Shown here: positions 52,179 to 60,695 of the stretch, piece by piece
Layout: the number at the start of each line of letters is the position of its first letter
Position numbering within the stretch: the stretch's first letter is position 1
Source of the DNA: Arthrobacter sp. C2
GTDB lineage: Bacteria > Actinomycetota > Actinomycetes > Actinomycetales > Micrococcaceae
Length of the DNA: 64,000 nucleotides
Direction: 5' to 3'
Assembly (NCBI GenBank): GCA_024207135.1
Contig: CP042428.1
Span: forward strand, 3,224,001 to 3,288,000
The notes under the pieces: generated by a model
The model's database searches: none
Told to the model about the DNA's origin: nothing
Seen by the model: the letters and a program-made list of their open reading frames with translations, nothing else
Position numbers and translations under genes: made by a program

Positions 52179-52883
52179 TTAGGCGCGCCCGGTACGATCT
52201 CCTGCCCGGTTGATCCCCGCCAGGTCCAGCATCCTGTCGGCGACCCCCGACAGCGCGGCGGTGTCGTGCGAGGCGATGAGGACCGCGGCCCCTGCTGCGG
52301 CACGGTTCGCCAGCATTCCCAGGACGGCAGCGGTGTTTTCGGAATCAAGCTGGGCCGTGGGTTCGTCGCAGAGGAGCACGTCGGGGTCCAGTGCCAGGGC
52401 GCGGGCCACCATGGCCCGCTGGAGCTGCCCGTCCGAGACCTGGTGCGGGTAGCGGTGCAGGAGTTCCGGATCCAGCTGCGCCAGTTCGGCCAATTCGGCC
52501 AGGCGTCCGGCGTGGCGCCGCGGATGCGGACGCCACCAGCCCTCGCGGAAGGACAGCGGCGCGCTAATCAGGGCATCGAGGCGCATTCGCGGATCGGCCG
52601 CTGCCCGTGGTGACTGCAGCACCACGCCCACGGATCGGCGCACCTCCCGCGGCACCGGGGCGCCGGGGGCAAAGCCCCGCCCGTTGATGAGCACGGTTCC
52701 CGCATCCGCGGGCACCATCAAGGCGGCAATGCGCAGCAGCGTCGACTTGCCGGCAGCCGACGGGGCACGGAGCCCCACCATTTCCCCCGCGCCCACGGCC
52801 AGGTCCACCCGGTCCAGCAGCTTCCCGGCCGCCTGGTCGGCACCGGGGTGCGTGAAAGCGACATCCCTCAGCTCCAGGCTCAT
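52179..52883 (-). CDS. ABC transporter ATP-binding protein (Opp/Nik F/E-type)
   Basis: A 234-residue ATPase. Walker A APSAAGKSTLL is slightly unusual (APSAAGKS), the signature is QVSDGQLQRAMVARALAL, and Walker B is VLLCDEPTAQLDSEN. Oligopeptide/nickel importers have two distinct ATPases; this is the shorter, second one. It starts within the stop of the fusion gene (ATGA at 52880). The usual C-terminal peptide-type extension is absent. Confidence 0.85.
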   Translation of the reverse strand: MSLELRDVAFTHPGADQAAGKLLDRVDLAVGAGEMVGLRAPSAAGKSTLLRIAALMVPADAGTVLINGRGFAPGAPVPREVRRSVGVVLQSPRAAADPRMRLDALISAPLSFREGWWRPHPRRHAGRLAELAELAQLDPELLHRYPHQVSDGQLQRAMVARALALDPDVLLCDEPTAQLDSENTAAVLGMLANRAAAGAAVLIASHDTAALSGVADRMLDLAGINRAGDRTGRA

Positions 52884-54523
52884 GCGGGGGCCCCCAGCAG
52901 CATGCCGGTCTCCGGATGCGCACTGTCGCCCAGCACCTCGGCGGCGGGTCCGGAATCGACGACCCGCCCGTGGCGGAGCACCACCACGTGGTCGGCGAGA
53001 CGGCGGGCCAGCTCGAGGTCGTGGGTGACCATGACGACGGTCGTGCCCGCCGCAGCCCGGGACCGCAGGAGCGTTTCGATGTGGCCAACGGTGTCGGCAT
53101 CCAATGCGCTGGTGGGCTCGTCCACCAGCAGGATCCGTGACTCCACGGCAACGCCCAGCGCCAGGGCCACGCGCTGGGCCTGCCCGCCGGAGAGCTCGTG
53201 GGGGTGGCGCCCGGCCAGCGCGCCGTCTACGGCTGCGGCCTCGAGCGCCGCCAGGACATCGGCGGAGGACCCAGGACGCCCGGAGGCCCGGAGGGTCTGC
53301 CGCATCTGCGCGGCAACCCTGCGCACCGGGTTCAGCGCTGTGGCGGCCGAGCCCGGCACCAGCACGGTGCCGGTGCCCCGTGCGGCGGCCAGCCCTGCCG
53401 CATCCAGTGTCCGCCCGTTGATCACGATGTTTCCCGTGAAACGGGCACCGGCCGGCAGCAGCCCGACGAGCGTCCGCAGCAGCAGGGACTTGCCTGCCCC
53501 CGAGGCGCCCAGGATGACATTGATGCACCCGGCCTCGGCCCGGAAGTCGATTCCCTTGAGCACCAGCGTGCTTGCCCGCGGGTCGGTGGTCGAGGGGAGC
53601 CGGAGGTCCAAGCCGGAAACCAGGATCGCCGGACTGCCGGGGGCATGGTCCGAGGCGGCGTGGGTGGCCGAAGCTGCCGGCGAAGCGGCCGTGCCGGTGC
53701 AGGGGCCTCGTCCGAAGAGCCTGGACAGCCGGCGGCGCCGGGAGGTCCCCGCGGTGTCGATGAGCGAAGCGGCGCACCAGCTGACCAGCACCAGCAGCCC
53801 GGCGGGGAAGGCCAGCAGCCACCAGGCCCCGGCCAGCAGCCCGCCGCGGGCATCCTCCAGCAGCAGGCCCAGCGATGCGGATTCGGGCGGAAGCCCCACC
53901 CCCAGGAAGGAGAGCGAGCTCTCATGCCAGATGGCGTGGGGCAGCTGCAGCACCAGGGCGATGGCGGCCTGCGGCGCAACGGCGGGAACCAGGTGGGTGC
54001 ACCAGATCGCTGCCGCCGGGGCTCCGGAGGCACGGGCCAGCTGCACGTAGTCAGCGGTGCGTTCGGCGAGCAACCGCGAGCGCACGATCCGTGCGACCTG
54101 CGTCCAGTGGGTCAAGGCAATGGACAGCACGATCGCCCACCATTGCCCGCGCCACAGGGCCACGATGACCACCGCCAGCAACAGGTGCGGCAGGGCGTTG
54201 GTCGTGTCCACCAGGCGCATGGCCAGGCGGTCAACGATCCCCCCGCGCCAGGCGGCCAGCAGCCCCACGCCCACACCGAGCGCCGTGGAGAACACCGAGG
54301 CGCCCAGCGCCAGGAGCAGGGACATGCGCAGGCCCTGGGCCGAACGGATCCAAACGTCCCGGCCCAACTGGTCGGTGCCGAAGAAATGCTCGGGGGAGGG
54401 CGCCCGGAGCACCGCGGACAGGTCCACCGCGCGCGGGTCCAGGGGTTGCAGCCACGGAACCAGCACGGCGAAGGCGAGGACAATCCCCAGCAGCACCACG
54501 GGAAGCGGGCGGGGCCTAGACAT
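52880..54523 (-). CDS. ABC importer permease-ATPase fusion (DppC/NikC plus D-type ATPase)
   Basis: A 547-residue fusion. Residues 1-270 form the DppC/NikC-type permease (FFGTDQLGRDVWIRSAQGLR, ALPHLLLAVVIVALWRGQWW, WHESSLSFLGVGLPPESASL). A linker rich in Ala/Ser/Thr (about 275-310) joins a full ABC ATPase with Walker A LGASGAGKSLLL, the signature ELSGGQAQRVALALG, and Walker B ILLVDEPTSALDADT. Separate genes are normal in this importer family. It overlaps the DppB-type gene by eight bases (ATGTCTAG). Confidence 0.85.
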   Translation of the reverse strand: MSRPRPLPVVLLGIVLAFAVLVPWLQPLDPRAVDLSAVLRAPSPEHFFGTDQLGRDVWIRSAQGLRMSLLLALGASVFSTALGVGVGLLAAWRGGIVDRLAMRLVDTTNALPHLLLAVVIVALWRGQWWAIVLSIALTHWTQVARIVRSRLLAERTADYVQLARASGAPAAAIWCTHLVPAVAPQAAIALVLQLPHAIWHESSLSFLGVGLPPESASLGLLLEDARGGLLAGAWWLLAFPAGLLVLVSWCAASLIDTAGTSRRRRLSRLFGRGPCTGTAASPAASATHAASDHAPGSPAILVSGLDLRLPSTTDPRASTLVLKGIDFRAEAGCINVILGASGAGKSLLLRTLVGLLPAGARFTGNIVINGRTLDAAGLAAARGTGTVLVPGSAATALNPVRRVAAQMRQTLRASGRPGSSADVLAALEAAAVDGALAGRHPHELSGGQAQRVALALGVAVESRILLVDEPTSALDADTVGHIETLLRSRAAAGTTVVMVTHDLELARRLADHVVVLRHGRVVDSGPAAEVLGDSAHPETGMLLGAPA

Positions 54524-55529
54524 CGCCCACCCGCGGATCAAGCAGCAGGTAGCAGGCGTCGGCCAGCGCGGACCCGGCAAAGACCGCCGCGCAGGTCAGC
54601 GCGGTCACCGCGGCCAGCAGCGGGAAGTCGCCGGCGGTCGCCGAGGACACCGTGGCCGAGGCCAGGCCCGGCCAGGAAAACACCGCCTCGATGAGCAGCG
54701 CCCCGGTGACCAGCTCGCCGAGCCGGGAACCCAGCACCGTGATGAACGGCAGCAATGCGACCGGAAGCACGTGGGTGCGCAGCACCGTGAACTCGCCGAG
54801 CCCGCGGCCGCGCGCGGCCAGCACCGCATCGGATTCCAGCGCTTCGAGCAGCGAGGCCCGCAGGTTCAGCACCAGCCACGGCAATAGGGTCACGGCCAGC
54901 ACTCCCACGGGCAGGACCAGGTGCAGGGCAAGGCCCTCGGGCGTGGGGTCGGCCCCTCCCGAGGAGGCGCCGCCGGCCGGCAGACCCAGCCCGATCGCAA
55001 AGACGGCGATGGCCACCAGGCCCAGGACGAAGGGCGGAATCGCCTGGGCAAGGTGCACCAGCCCCAGGCCGAGGGCGTCCACGGGGGAGCCCGGGCGCCG
55101 GGCGGCACCCGCCGCCAGCAGCACGGAGAGCGCAATGGCGACCATTAGCCCGAGCCCCACCAGCAGCGCGGTGTAGGGGAGGCGTTCGGAAACCACCTGG
55201 GCCACCGGCTGGCCGAAGAGCCGGGAGATTCCCCAGTCCCCGCGCAGGGCACCGGAAGCCCAGCGCCCCCAGATTGCGTACCAGGCGTCGTTGAGTCCCA
55301 GCCGGTCGACCAGTTGCGCGCGCGCCTCCGGGGTCGCGTGTTCGTATTGGGTGCCCATGTACAGGGCCAACGGGTTGAAGGGGGCCAGGGACGCGAGCCA
55401 GAAGACCGCCGCGGTGATTGCGGCCGTGGCCGGGACCCCCACCAGGGCCCGGCGTCCGAGCAGGGTCAGGACCTCGCCGGCACGCGAGCGGCGTCGTTTC
55501 GTGCCCGCCGTCGGGACGCGCGTGCTCAT
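54516..55529 (-). CDS. ABC importer permease, DppB/NikB type
   Basis: A 337-residue permease with about six membrane segments. The opening RALVGVPATAAITAAVFWLA and the family motif LFGQPVAQVVSERLPYTALL, plus RGRGLGEFTVLRTHVLPVAL (EAA loop), match DppB/NikB. It forms the channel with the fused permease-ATPase. It overlaps the binding-protein gene by four bases (ATGA at 55526). Confidence 0.88.
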   Translation of the reverse strand: MSTRVPTAGTKRRRSRAGEVLTLLGRRALVGVPATAAITAAVFWLASLAPFNPLALYMGTQYEHATPEARAQLVDRLGLNDAWYAIWGRWASGALRGDWGISRLFGQPVAQVVSERLPYTALLVGLGLMVAIALSVLLAAGAARRPGSPVDALGLGLVHLAQAIPPFVLGLVAIAVFAIGLGLPAGGASSGGADPTPEGLALHLVLPVGVLAVTLLPWLVLNLRASLLEALESDAVLAARGRGLGEFTVLRTHVLPVALLPFITVLGSRLGELVTGALLIEAVFSWPGLASATVSSATAGDFPLLAAVTALTCAAVFAGSALADACYLLLDPRVGDV

Positions 55530-57154
55530 GGTTTCGGGACCCATTGGCCGATCTTGACCCACGGGCCCCACGCGGTGCCGTGGTCGTGGGGTTCGAGCAG
55601 CGTCCCGGTGCCGGTCCAGGCCTCGGAGACGGAGGTGCGCTGGATGTAGGTGTGGTCGATGAACGCGAGCAGCACCATGGATGGGTCCTCGACGTAGCGG
55701 CGCTGAACCTCACGGTAGGCGGCGGCGCGTTTGGTCTCATCCAGGGTGGTGCGCCCGGTTTCCAGGGCCCGGTCCATGGCCGGGTCGGCGAACCTGCTCG
55801 GGTTGTCGTAGTAGGCGCCGGCCGCCGGGTAGGAGGAGTGCAGCATCTTGTACAGCTGGGTGTCCACGTCGTAGGGGGTGTCGCCGCCGCCGAGCATGAT
55901 CGCATCGGTGCCCACCCGCGGCTCGGCCATCTCGAAGGTTGCTGCCTCGACCGGAACGTCGATGCCCAGCTGCTTCATCTGGGCGGAGAACGCCAGGGAC
56001 ATGTCCCGGCGCAGCTGGTCCCCGGGGTTGTACATGAGCGTGAACGCGGCAGGGGTCCCGTCCTTGGAGCGCATGGAGTCAGCTTCGAGAACCCATCCGG
56101 CCTCGTCCAACAGTTGGGCGGCGCGGGCCGGGTCGTGGGCAAAGACGGCCGCGGGGTCGAAGGCATCCCCGTACTCGGCGGGAACAAAGGTGTGGGCCGG
56201 GCGCCCGGCGCCGGCCAGGACCCCGTCGACCAGGCCCTGCCGGTCCACCGCAAGGTTCAGCGCAAGGCGCACCTTCGGGTCGGACGTCAGCGGGTTGTCC
56301 GCCGGCAGGGAGAGTCCGCGCCAATCCGCGGAAGTGGCCGTCACCTGCTCGAAGGCCGTATTGGCCTCGAAGGTGGCCGCCAGGCGCGGGGGCAGCACGG
56401 TGCCGTCGAATTCCCCGGCCAGCATGCGCTGGGCGCGGGCGTTGTCATCGGGGGCCGCCTCATAGGTGACGCGCTTGAGCGCGGCCTCGCCGTCGCGGTA
56501 TTCCGCGTTGGCCACCAGGACCAGGCGCGAGGGGCCGATCGAATCCACCAGGTAGGGTCCGGTGCCCACCGGTGTCCGGTTCAAGGCCGATTCCTCGACC
56601 CGTTGTCCGGGCTCGATGGCTTCGGACGGGGCGATGCCGATGAGCATCGCGGTCTTGAACGAGACCTGGGATTCGCGCAGCGTGAATTCGACGGTGTGCG
56701 CATCCAGGGCCTTGACGTCCACGACGTTTGAGAGCGTGCCGATGATCGGCGAGGCGCTCGCCGGATCCATGATGGCCTGGTAGCTTGCCACGACATCCGC
56801 GGCATCAAAGGCGGTTCCGTCGCTGAACCGGGCGTCGTCGCGCAGCGGGACCGTCCACGTGCGCGCATCGGCGGAAACGGTTGGTTCGTCCGCTGCCAGC
56901 AGGGGCGTGATCCGCGGCAACCGGTCGGGGGAGCCGGTGAGGGTGTAGAGGGATTCGTTGATCTTGCCCGTGCCGTTGTTGTCGAATCCGGCCAGCGGAT
57001 TGAGCGTCTCGGGAAGGGCCGCGGTGAGCAGGGACAGCGCGGGCTGGGCGGGCTTCGCGCCGCTGGTCCCGGGAGCCGCAGGTGCGCAACCGGTGCCGAC
57101 CAATAGAATGGAGGTAAGAACGGCCAGCGTCGTCAGGCGTTGTGGATTTCGCAC
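55526..57154 (-). CDS. ABC importer substrate-binding lipoprotein (peptide/nickel, SBP family 5)
   Basis: A 542-residue solute-binding protein. The lipoprotein signal ends LLVGTGC, then the cluster-C type SBP_bac_5 fold: SLLTAALPETLNPLAGFDNN, RTWTVPLRDDARFSDGTAFD, NRTPVGTGPYLVDS, and a C-terminal lobe ending WGPWVKIGQW. SBP5 family members bind peptides, nickel chelates or siderophores; nickel is suggested here by the divergent ArsR gene and the urease operon 5 kb away. It heads the operon on the minus strand. Confidence 0.87.
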   Translation of the reverse strand: MRNPQRLTTLAVLTSILLVGTGCAPAAPGTSGAKPAQPALSLLTAALPETLNPLAGFDNNGTGKINESLYTLTGSPDRLPRITPLLAADEPTVSADARTWTVPLRDDARFSDGTAFDAADVVASYQAIMDPASASPIIGTLSNVVDVKALDAHTVEFTLRESQVSFKTAMLIGIAPSEAIEPGQRVEESALNRTPVGTGPYLVDSIGPSRLVLVANAEYRDGEAALKRVTYEAAPDDNARAQRMLAGEFDGTVLPPRLAATFEANTAFEQVTATSADWRGLSLPADNPLTSDPKVRLALNLAVDRQGLVDGVLAGAGRPAHTFVPAEYGDAFDPAAVFAHDPARAAQLLDEAGWVLEADSMRSKDGTPAAFTLMYNPGDQLRRDMSLAFSAQMKQLGIDVPVEAATFEMAEPRVGTDAIMLGGGDTPYDVDTQLYKMLHSSYPAAGAYYDNPSRFADPAMDRALETGRTTLDETKRAAAYREVQRRYVEDPSMVLLAFIDHTYIQRTSVSEAWTGTGTLLEPHDHGTAWGPWVKIGQWVPKP

Positions 57155-57222
57155 GTTTTGGGTTTGGGCCTTTCATCCGGGTCGCCGACGGGCAAACGGG
57201 ATGCGGCAACGCCCCTACTGTA

Positions 57223-57244
57223 CATCTGTCCAGGTGGACAGATG
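57223..57244. promoter_or_regulatory. 22-bp dyad operator between the SBP gene and arsR
   Basis: Arms CATCTGTCC (57223-57231) and GGACAGATG (57236-57244) are exact reverse complements, separated by AGGT. On the minus strand the dyad sits between TTCATC and TACAGT, spacer 18 bp, so an ArsR repressor bound there would block the importer promoter. This is typical of ArsR-type sites. Confidence 0.7.
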
Positions 57245-57311
57245 AAGGGTTCGGGGCATGGGTCCGGTGAGCTTGGGCACCAGCCCGCAACGAAGGGAAG
57301 GAGGGGACCAC

Positions 57312-57665
57312 ATGCCGGAAACGGAACACAGCAAGATCGGGGCGGACGCGGTGGCCGCCTCGGAGCCGAACATGCCCGACTGGATCGACGTCTTTGCCTT
57401 GGTTGCGGATGCCACGCGAATGAAGATCCTCATCGCCATGCATGCCGCCCCGGACTCCGCGGTCAGCCAGCTGGCCGCCGCCACGGCGCTGGGAGCGAAC
57501 ACCGTCACCCAGGCCCTGGCCACCTTGCACAAGGCGGGCGTGGTGAGCGTGCGTGCCGACGGCCGCTACCGCCGCTGGACGCTGACCCACCCCGAGGTCC
57601 ACCGGCTGCTGCACCAGATGCAGGCACCGCATTCGGAATTGCATCCCGAGCACCCGGATCACTGA
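57312..57665 (+). CDS. ArsR/SmtB family metalloregulator with His-rich C-terminus
   Basis: A 117-residue regulator. The winged HTH (VSQLAAATALGANTVTQALA, RYRRWTLTHPEVHRLLHQMQ) is followed by a tail with seven histidines from residue 93 on (H93, H97, H101, H107, H111, H114, H117), comparable to the alpha-5 nickel/cobalt site of NmtR. GGAAGGAGG precedes ATG 57312. It is divergent from the ABC importer with a shared dyad. Nickel or cobalt sensing is the best inference; zinc is not excluded. Confidence 0.8.
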   Translation: MPETEHSKIGADAVAASEPNMPDWIDVFALVADATRMKILIAMHAAPDSAVSQLAAATALGANTVTQALATLHKAGVVSVRADGRYRRWTLTHPEVHRLLHQMQAPHSELHPEHPDH

Positions 57666-57831
57666 GGCCCCGGGCACGTCGTGCTGCCCGGAATAGGGGA
57701 TGCCCGCTCAGCGGCTACCCCGGCAAACTCCGGCAGGGCTTGATCGGCGACGAAGCGTTCGTCCCTTCCTGATGGGCATCATCTCGAACCCCGGAGGCTA
57801 CGCCGCTGCGGGTGACGTGTGCGGCATCTGA

Positions 57832-57871
57832 AACCGCCTTGGCGGCAACTTTCGCTGCCGCCAAGGCGGTT
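57832..57871. terminator. Bidirectional terminator, 16-bp stem
   Basis: Arms AACCGCCTTGGCGGCA (57832-57847) and TGCCGCCAAGGCGGTT (57856-57871) pair perfectly. It lies between arsR (ends 57665) and the BCCT gene (ends 57894). Confidence 0.75.
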
Positions 57872-57893
57872 CCATGTTCGGTTCGTGTGACGA

Positions 57894-59522
57894 CTACTGT
57901 TCCGGATTTTGCTTATGTCCGTAGACGGTCTTGCGCAAGTCGAACCTGGACTTCCGCAACACGTCAAACTCCGGATCCCTCCGAAGCTCTATGGTCAGCG
58001 ATACTCCCAACAGCGCAACGATGATGGTGAAGGGCAGCGCGGACAGCATCGCTGCCTGTTGCAATGCCGCCAGACCGCCAACCAAGAGAAGCAGCACGGC
58101 GCTGACCCCGGTCAGTACGCCCCAAATGGTCAGCACCGGCCGGGTCGGCGTCAAGTGTCCCTTGCTGGACATCATGCTCAACACATAGGTGTTTGCGTCG
58201 GCACCCGAGATAAAGAACAGCGCCACAAGAATCATGGTGATCACGGAAGTGACCTGCACTAGCGGCAGCTCGTTGAGCATCGCAAAGAATGCCGAATTCA
58301 GGTTCTCCGCCGTTTGCGCTGCGATGGGTGCCCCATCCATCTCGAATTTGATGGCGGTTCCGCCGAAGATTGTGAACCACGCGAAGAACACCAGGCTGGG
58401 GACACCGAGGACGCCCGCTACGAACTGGCGGATGGTCCGGCCCTTGGAGATTTTCGCCAGAAAAACGCCCACGAAGGCTCCCCAACTGAGCCACCAAGCC
58501 ATCATGAAGTAGGTCCACCACTGCATCCACTGAAGGTCGTCCGGAGTGGAGGGAGTGATCAGGGAAACCTGGAAGAAGTCACTCACATATTGGCCGATGG
58601 ACCGGAAGAAGATATTGCCGATGAAGCTGGTCGGTCCCATCAGCAGGACGAATAGGGCCAGACCAGCCGAAAGGGCCATCGTGATCTGACTTATGTACTT
58701 GATGCCGCGGTTAACCCCCGACAGCGCCGAAAGCGTGAACAAGACGGTGATGATGGCGATGATGATGACTTGGACACTGAGCCCGGTTGGTAGTCCGAAT
58801 ACCCGGTTCAGCCCTTCCTCGATCTGGGCCGCACCTAGGCCCAGCGACGTTGTGGTGCCGAATAGCGTAGCTAGGATGGCAAACACATCGACGAGTTTCC
58901 CAAACCAGCCATCCACCAATTTCCCCAGCACAGGGCGCAACATGGGGGAGACCAGTCCCGGGCGCCCCTTGCGGTGCGTTGAGTAGCCGATGGCCAGGCC
59001 GAAGACGCCGAAAACCGCCCAAGCGTGGGGGCCCCAGTCGAAGAAGCTGAATTGCAGCGCGCGTACGGCGGCAGCCATGGTCTCGGGCTCTTCCAGAGCA
59101 TGCGGAGGAGCCATGAAGTGGGAGATCGGCTCCGCGACGCCGTAGCTGATCAGGCCGATTCCCATCACGGCCGACAGGATCATCGCGAGCCAGGCCCACG
59201 TGGAGAATTCCGGCCTGTCGTCGTTCGAGCCGAGCCGGATGCTGCCGTAGCGGCTCGCTCCCAGATAAATCATCAGGCCGATGCACCCCAGCGTTACCAA
59301 CAGATAGCTCCAGCCGACGGAGCGGGTGATCCACTCCATGCTGCTGGTCATCAGGTATCCCAAGCTCGCCGGGGAGATGCTGGCCCAGAGCAGGAACCCG
59401 GCAAGAAGGACCAGAGACGCCCAGAACACGGCGCCCACCTTGGGCAGGTCCGAGTGCCGTCTCGCTGGAGTTGGCTGAGTCGGACCCGGACTGGGTTTCT
59501 CTACCAATGTCTTCTCGACCAT
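57894..59522 (-). CDS. BCCT family betaine/choline/carnitine transporter
   Basis: A 542-residue transporter with about 12 membrane segments. Signature parts are GIGLISYGVAEPISHFMAPP, FDWGPHAWAVFGVFGLAIGY, QMQWWTYFMMAWW-like segments and WLSWGAFVGVFLAKISKGRT, where the aromatic WTYFMMAWWLSW box is BCCT-specific. It imports quaternary ammonium compounds with Na+ or H+. AGGAG lies upstream of ATG 59522. It follows the flavin reductase gene by 72 bases on the same strand. Substrate not provable. Confidence 0.88.
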   Translation of the reverse strand: MVEKTLVEKPSPGPTQPTPARRHSDLPKVGAVFWASLVLLAGFLLWASISPASLGYLMTSSMEWITRSVGWSYLLVTLGCIGLMIYLGASRYGSIRLGSNDDRPEFSTWAWLAMILSAVMGIGLISYGVAEPISHFMAPPHALEEPETMAAAVRALQFSFFDWGPHAWAVFGVFGLAIGYSTHRKGRPGLVSPMLRPVLGKLVDGWFGKLVDVFAILATLFGTTTSLGLGAAQIEEGLNRVFGLPTGLSVQVIIIAIITVLFTLSALSGVNRGIKYISQITMALSAGLALFVLLMGPTSFIGNIFFRSIGQYVSDFFQVSLITPSTPDDLQWMQWWTYFMMAWWLSWGAFVGVFLAKISKGRTIRQFVAGVLGVPSLVFFAWFTIFGGTAIKFEMDGAPIAAQTAENLNSAFFAMLNELPLVQVTSVITMILVALFFISGADANTYVLSMMSSKGHLTPTRPVLTIWGVLTGVSAVLLLLVGGLAALQQAAMLSALPFTIIVALLGVSLTIELRRDPEFDVLRKSRFDLRKTVYGHKQNPEQ

Positions 59523-59594
59523 AGTGGTCTCCTACTTCTCTGATCTGGTCCGCTGGAACGCGCGGTCCGTTAGCTGGTGGTGCTTTGGCAAGGG

Positions 59595-60551
59595 CTAAAG
59601 CGAGGCGAGGTTTGCCCCGTCGTAGAAGCGCCCTGCCTTGTAGACCATGGGTTCGATGTCGGTAACCTCTGCATGGCGCACACGGCAGACAAAAATCGTG
59701 TGGGTCTTGGCCTGGAAGCGTTCGCGGATTTCCGCCTCGATCATGGCCGATGAAGAGTCGATCAACGGGCTGCCTTCCGGGCCCTGGTGCCACTCGATGT
59801 CGGCGAACTTGTCGGTCGACTTCGAGGCGAACGTGGAAACGGTGTCCTTCTGCTCGCGGGAAAGGATGTTGATTCCGAGGTGGGTGGAAGCGAACAACGC
59901 CGGGTACGTTGAAGACGTCTTCTGCACGCACACCATGACCAGTGGCGGTTCCAAGGAAATCGAGGAGTAGGCGTTGACGGCAAGGCCCTTGGGCTTTCCG
60001 TCTTCCATGGTGGTCACCACGGTCACACCGGTGACGAACTGGCGGTTGAATGCCTTCATCGCGTCAAGGTCGGGTTCCCCCGACAGATCGACCACGACGA
60101 CCTCCGCTGTCTGTTCCTTCTCGGCAGCGATGGCGTCGGACAGCGAACGGATTCCGAGCGCGTTGAGCAATTCGGTTCCGTCCCAGGTGACCGTTTCTCG
60201 GTGGATCAGCCCGTCGCGCAATTCGACTTGATTGGAGCCCTGGGTTACGACGGACTTGCCGGTGGCCGGCACACCAAGGAACGTTTCGGTGTGCGTGCCG
60301 GTGGTCGTCCAGAAGATGGCCGCCCGCTCGCCGTCGGCGATGATCGAATCAATGGTCGTGCTCAGATCCGGAAAACCCTGGCGAATGGCACGAATCTCAT
60401 CCAGGTACTGGTCCAGGTTCATCGGGGAGCCGCCGGACTTGCCGTGCCGAGTGTAGCCGTCACTGGAGATGGATTTAAGAGCATCGACTTCGCCGCGATC
60501 CCATGCGGAGGTCCATGCGTTCACGAGAGTATCTTCAAATGTCTGTTGCAT
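59595..60551 (-). CDS. SnoaL-like/NTF2 domain fused to flavin reductase
   Basis: A 318-residue fusion. Residues 1-137 look like a SnoaL/ester-cyclase NTF2 fold (SAWDRGEVDALKSISSDGYT, FPDLSTTIDSIIADGERAAI, TGTHTETFLGVPATGKSVV). Residues 160-318 are a flavin reductase: NRQFVTGVTVVTTMEDGKPK, VNAYSSISLEPPLVMVCVQK, HLGINILSREQKDTVSTFAS. The C-terminal domain is expected to supply reduced FMN to a monooxygenase, absent from the window. ATG 60551 is chosen because TACAGT (60564-60559) lies seven bases upstream; GTG 60578 is an alternative. Confidence 0.82.
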   Translation of the reverse strand: MQQTFEDTLVNAWTSAWDRGEVDALKSISSDGYTRHGKSGGSPMNLDQYLDEIRAIRQGFPDLSTTIDSIIADGERAAIFWTTTGTHTETFLGVPATGKSVVTQGSNQVELRDGLIHRETVTWDGTELLNALGIRSLSDAIAAEKEQTAEVVVVDLSGEPDLDAMKAFNRQFVTGVTVVTTMEDGKPKGLAVNAYSSISLEPPLVMVCVQKTSSTYPALFASTHLGINILSREQKDTVSTFASKSTDKFADIEWHQGPEGSPLIDSSSAMIEAEIRERFQAKTHTIFVCRVRHAEVTDIEPMVYKAGRFYDGANLASL

Positions 60552-60558
60552 ACTAGAG

Positions 60559-60588
60559 ACTGTAATGCCGGTCACCATACCCGGTCAA
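60559..60588 (-). promoter_or_regulatory. Leaderless promoter of the flavin reductase gene
   Basis: On the minus strand TTGACC (60588-60583), an 18-bp spacer and TACAGT (60564-60559) are followed by seven bases and ATG 60551. Confidence 0.65.
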
Positions 60589-60654
60589 CCGGATTGCAGA
60601 AATTCCTAAATTCCCCGCGATATCAGGAACTTACTTCGGAAGCTGATGCACAGA

Positions 60655-60695
60655 TTGACTTGATCTTGCATGCATCGTAGTGTTCTTGTATGCAA
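60655..60695 (+). promoter_or_regulatory. gntR promoter with overlapping GntR-type boxes
   Basis: TTGACT (60655-60660), a 17-bp spacer and TAGTGT (60678-60683), then six bases to ATG 60690. TTGCATGCA (60666-60674) is in the spacer and TTGTATGCAA (60686-60695) covers the start codon, so autorepression is likely. The box recurs at 63992-64000. Confidence 0.65.
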
